A program made the translations under genes and the position numbers. The notes under the pieces were generated by a model that searched no databases, was not told the origin of the DNA, and saw only the letters and a program-made list of their open reading frames with translations. A stretch of 64,000 bases of DNA, from contig CANRFO010000002.1 of the NCBI GenBank assembly GCA_947629925.1, positions 119,247 to 183,246 on the forward strand. Reading direction: 5' to 3'. This DNA is from an uncultured Ruminiclostridium sp. (GTDB taxonomy: Bacteria > Bacillota > Clostridia > Oscillospirales > Ruminococcaceae). Below are positions 62,457 to 64,000 of this stretch, piece after piece; positions within the stretch are counted from its first letter, which is position 1; the number at the start of each line of letters is the position of its first letter.

Positions 62457-63695
62457 TTATGTCTTTTTAACTGTTTTCCCGTCGGGATCTGCGGAACGCT
62501 TTTTTGACGCGGAGGATCTTTTCGCTGCGGCTTTTTTGGGAGCGGCTTTCTTTTCGGCGGGATTTTTTCTGGGCCTTCCCACGGGTCTGTTCACCTCATA
62601 AACCGTTTCCTCGTCATCAAATATGCTCTCGTCTGAAAGGGCGTCCGTTCCATGCACTTCCTCAGCTTCCTTTTCCGCAAGGTCCAGCATGAATATGTAA
62701 GCGGGTGAGAAAGTCCCCGCAAGATACGGCGAGTTCTGCATATTGAGCGCTGAGCCGCGGTTTTTCTTTATTACAGGTATCCTTATCGTCACCGTATTGT
62801 ATTTGTCGTCGGTTTTATATGCAAATTCCCCGCTGCAGTCGGAAATTATCAGCTTCCTTGAAAGCTCTCTCAGATACATCGAATGCATCAGAACGTCGCT
62901 TCCCGCTTCGGGATCTGCTTCTGTTTTTATGCTTATGCAGTATGCGCCGTCGGAAAAGACCGACGAGATATCCACGCTGCTTTTAAGCGTTGACGTTTCT
63001 ATGCCAGAGCGCAGCATACAAAGTATCGCCGAGGAGAAGAAATTGCTTTGTACTCTTGCATAGTAGCTTCTTGTGTCGATTTTTTTGTTTACCTTTCTGT
63101 CAGATCTTTTGAACAGCGCCGAAACCTCGTTGCATACCGCGTCCAGCAGCGCCGAAACGTTGCAGTTTATGTTTTCGCGGGGAGACATTATACAGTCGGA
63201 GAGTATAAGACTGCTGGAGATTTCGTTGTACATCTTTACAGAACTTTTGTGCTGGAGCGCCATAAGCGGTTTTACCTGCGTAATGTCGCCGCCCGTGGAA
63301 AGAATATGCTTGATGGCTTTATTTGTGCCGATTATGTTGCTGAGCTTTTCCTGACTGTCCTTTACCGATTTGACTGCGAAATCCGCAAGAAAAGTGTTGT
63401 TGACAAGGTTCAGCACATCATAGTTGTCCCTGAGCACAAGCGCGTAAGCGCACACGAGTCTTTTGCTCCTTAATATGGGGACCACGCTCAGCACGGATTT
63501 CATATCTCCGTCCCTGACAGCAAGATCTGTCTGCTTCCTTATCGGAAGATGTTTTTGAATAATACCGATATCGAAATTTTCAAAAAAATCTCTGCAATTT
63601 GTCCACACAAGGTTCATCTTTTCGTCGTAGAGTGCGCTTCGGGCGTTAAGAGATGAAAGATATGAAGCAATTGCCCTGCAAAAAGAAGACGTCAT
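62457..63695 (-). CDS. degenerate sensor-kinase-like protein with AT-hook and H1-like tail
   Basis: The 412-residue protein is not one I can name. The N-terminus (about 15-130) looks PAS-like. The middle (about 150-340) follows the order of a histidine kinase core, but the phosphoacceptor His and the N and G boxes are absent; NFFSSAILCMLRSGIE stands where the N box would be. The last 46 residues hold an AT-hook-type NRPVGRPRKNP and a Lys/Ala/Ser-rich tail like histone H1. It has no membrane segment. AAAGGAATAATT precedes the ATG; it starts 7 bases after the DUF896 stop. Confidence 0.6.
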   Translation of the reverse strand: MTSSFCRAIASYLSSLNARSALYDEKMNLVWTNCRDFFENFDIGIIQKHLPIRKQTDLAVRDGDMKSVLSVVPILRSKRLVCAYALVLRDNYDVLNLVNNTFLADFAVKSVKDSQEKLSNIIGTNKAIKHILSTGGDITQVKPLMALQHKSSVKMYNEISSSLILSDCIMSPRENINCNVSALLDAVCNEVSALFKRSDRKVNKKIDTRSYYARVQSNFFSSAILCMLRSGIETSTLKSSVDISSVFSDGAYCISIKTEADPEAGSDVLMHSMYLRELSRKLIISDCSGEFAYKTDDKYNTVTIRIPVIKKNRGSALNMQNSPYLAGTFSPAYIFMLDLAEKEAEEVHGTDALSDESIFDDEETVYEVNRPVGRPRKNPAEKKAAPKKAAAKRSSASKKRSADPDGKTVKKT

Positions 63696-63702
63696 CGCTC
63701 AA

Positions 63703-63948
63703 TTATTCCTTTCCTTTTACAAGCTTTCGCTTATTACCGTTCTCGTCTATAACGTACGTTCTTTCAAGCTGCCCGTTAAGGCTTTTGCGGATATTATCCC
63801 TGTATTCGTTTCTGAGCGCGTCCTGCTCGCTTTTCTCCTCATCGGTGAGACCTGTTTCTCTGGATTTTCTCGCAAGCAGGTTGAGCCTTTCGATTTTTTC
63901 CTTATCCGTATTCGGCACCTCCGAAATAATATTTATAGCCTTGAGCAA
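63703..63948 (-). CDS. DUF896 (YnzC-like) small protein, start uncertain
   Basis: The protein matches DUF896: KIERLNLLARKSRETGLTDEEKSEQ and a C-terminal NGQLERTYVIDENGNKRK. Bacillus YnzC (77 residues) is SOS-linked but its role is unclear. The listed start is a TTG without a good ribosome site, and the frame stays open to the window edge with hydrophobic residues upstream (LLCLATPLIYCVC), so the real start or a fused upstream gene lies beyond view. Confidence 0.7.
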   Translation of the reverse strand: MLKAINIISEVPNTDKEKIERLNLLARKSRETGLTDEEKSEQDALRNEYRDNIRKSLNGQLERTYVIDENGNKRKLVKGKE

Positions 63949-64000
63949 AACCGTACAAACGCAGTAAATAAGCGGTGTTGCAAGACATAATAAATAAATT

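Overview
The window looks like a chromosomal segment of a low-to-medium GC, plant-fibre-degrading clostridium, most like Ruminococcus or another Oscillospiraceae. The reasons are strong AGGAGG-type ribosome sites, frequent TTG starts, Gram-positive cis-RNAs (a T-box, an FMN riboswitch and a preQ1-type pseudoknot), a GH26/GH3 mannan-type locus with LacI regulators, a GH94 phosphorylase, FeoB, ECF-type vitamin uptake genes, WalJ, YsxC and a DUF896 protein. I see no rRNA, CRISPR array, insertion sequence, phage gene or origin. This placement rests on gene content, not on a database search.

Layout. 1-3.9 kb: end of a WalJ-like hydrolase, a trans-aconitate methyltransferase, Hsp20, tRNA-Ser(GGA) with two look-alike terminators, and a CAP-domain surface protein. 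3.9-11 kb, mostly minus strand: murA, a cyclophilin-like lipoprotein, a cysE-cysS operon behind a cysteine T-box, then recQ with an overlapping Spx/ArsC gene. 11-17.6 kb: glmS and an FkbM methyltransferase; the riboflavin transporter ribU behind an FMN riboswitch whose promoter lies in the last codons of feoB; and queT with a preQ1-I-like leader. 17.6-21.1 kb: an AraC regulator, an alpha/alpha-toroid protein, a radical SAM protein, and a zinc-ribbon membrane protein. 21.2-27.3 kb, minus: a five-gene lacI, nitroreductase, GH26, mutarotase, GH3 locus for mannan or beta-glucan use, divergent from a second lacI joined to tatD. 29.5-33.6 kb: a CBS/CorC protein, then lon-engB. 33.7-35.8 kb: a flippase-like membrane protein and a GT4 glycosyltransferase.

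35.9-36.4 kb holds no gene. It carries a dense series of perfect inverted repeats between a promoter-like sequence and a clear terminator, and is the best candidate here for an undescribed structured RNA or palindromic repeat element. Three small AT-rich genes of unknown role follow.

38.4-45.9 kb is a polyamine operon: speD, arginine decarboxylase, speE, speB, two unrelated small membrane genes, carboxyspermidine dehydrogenase and carboxyspermidine decarboxylase. It encodes two complete routes from putrescine to spermidine. 46-50.4 kb: a lipoprotein divergent from a small Xre repressor with operator-like repeats between them, then a ribbon-helix-helix protein with clpB. 50.5-53.8 kb: flotillin-NfeD divergent from Xre/TPR-SdpI. 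53.9-56.3 kb: GH94 phosphorylase with a cre-like palindrome inside its promoter. 56.5-59.9 kb: GNAT, thioesterase, acetyl-esterase-like hydrolase, small membrane protein and lysA. 60-64 kb, minus: an OmpR-type response regulator and histidine kinase, a degenerate kinase-like protein with an AT-hook and histone-H1-like tail, and a DUF896 protein whose frame runs off the window.
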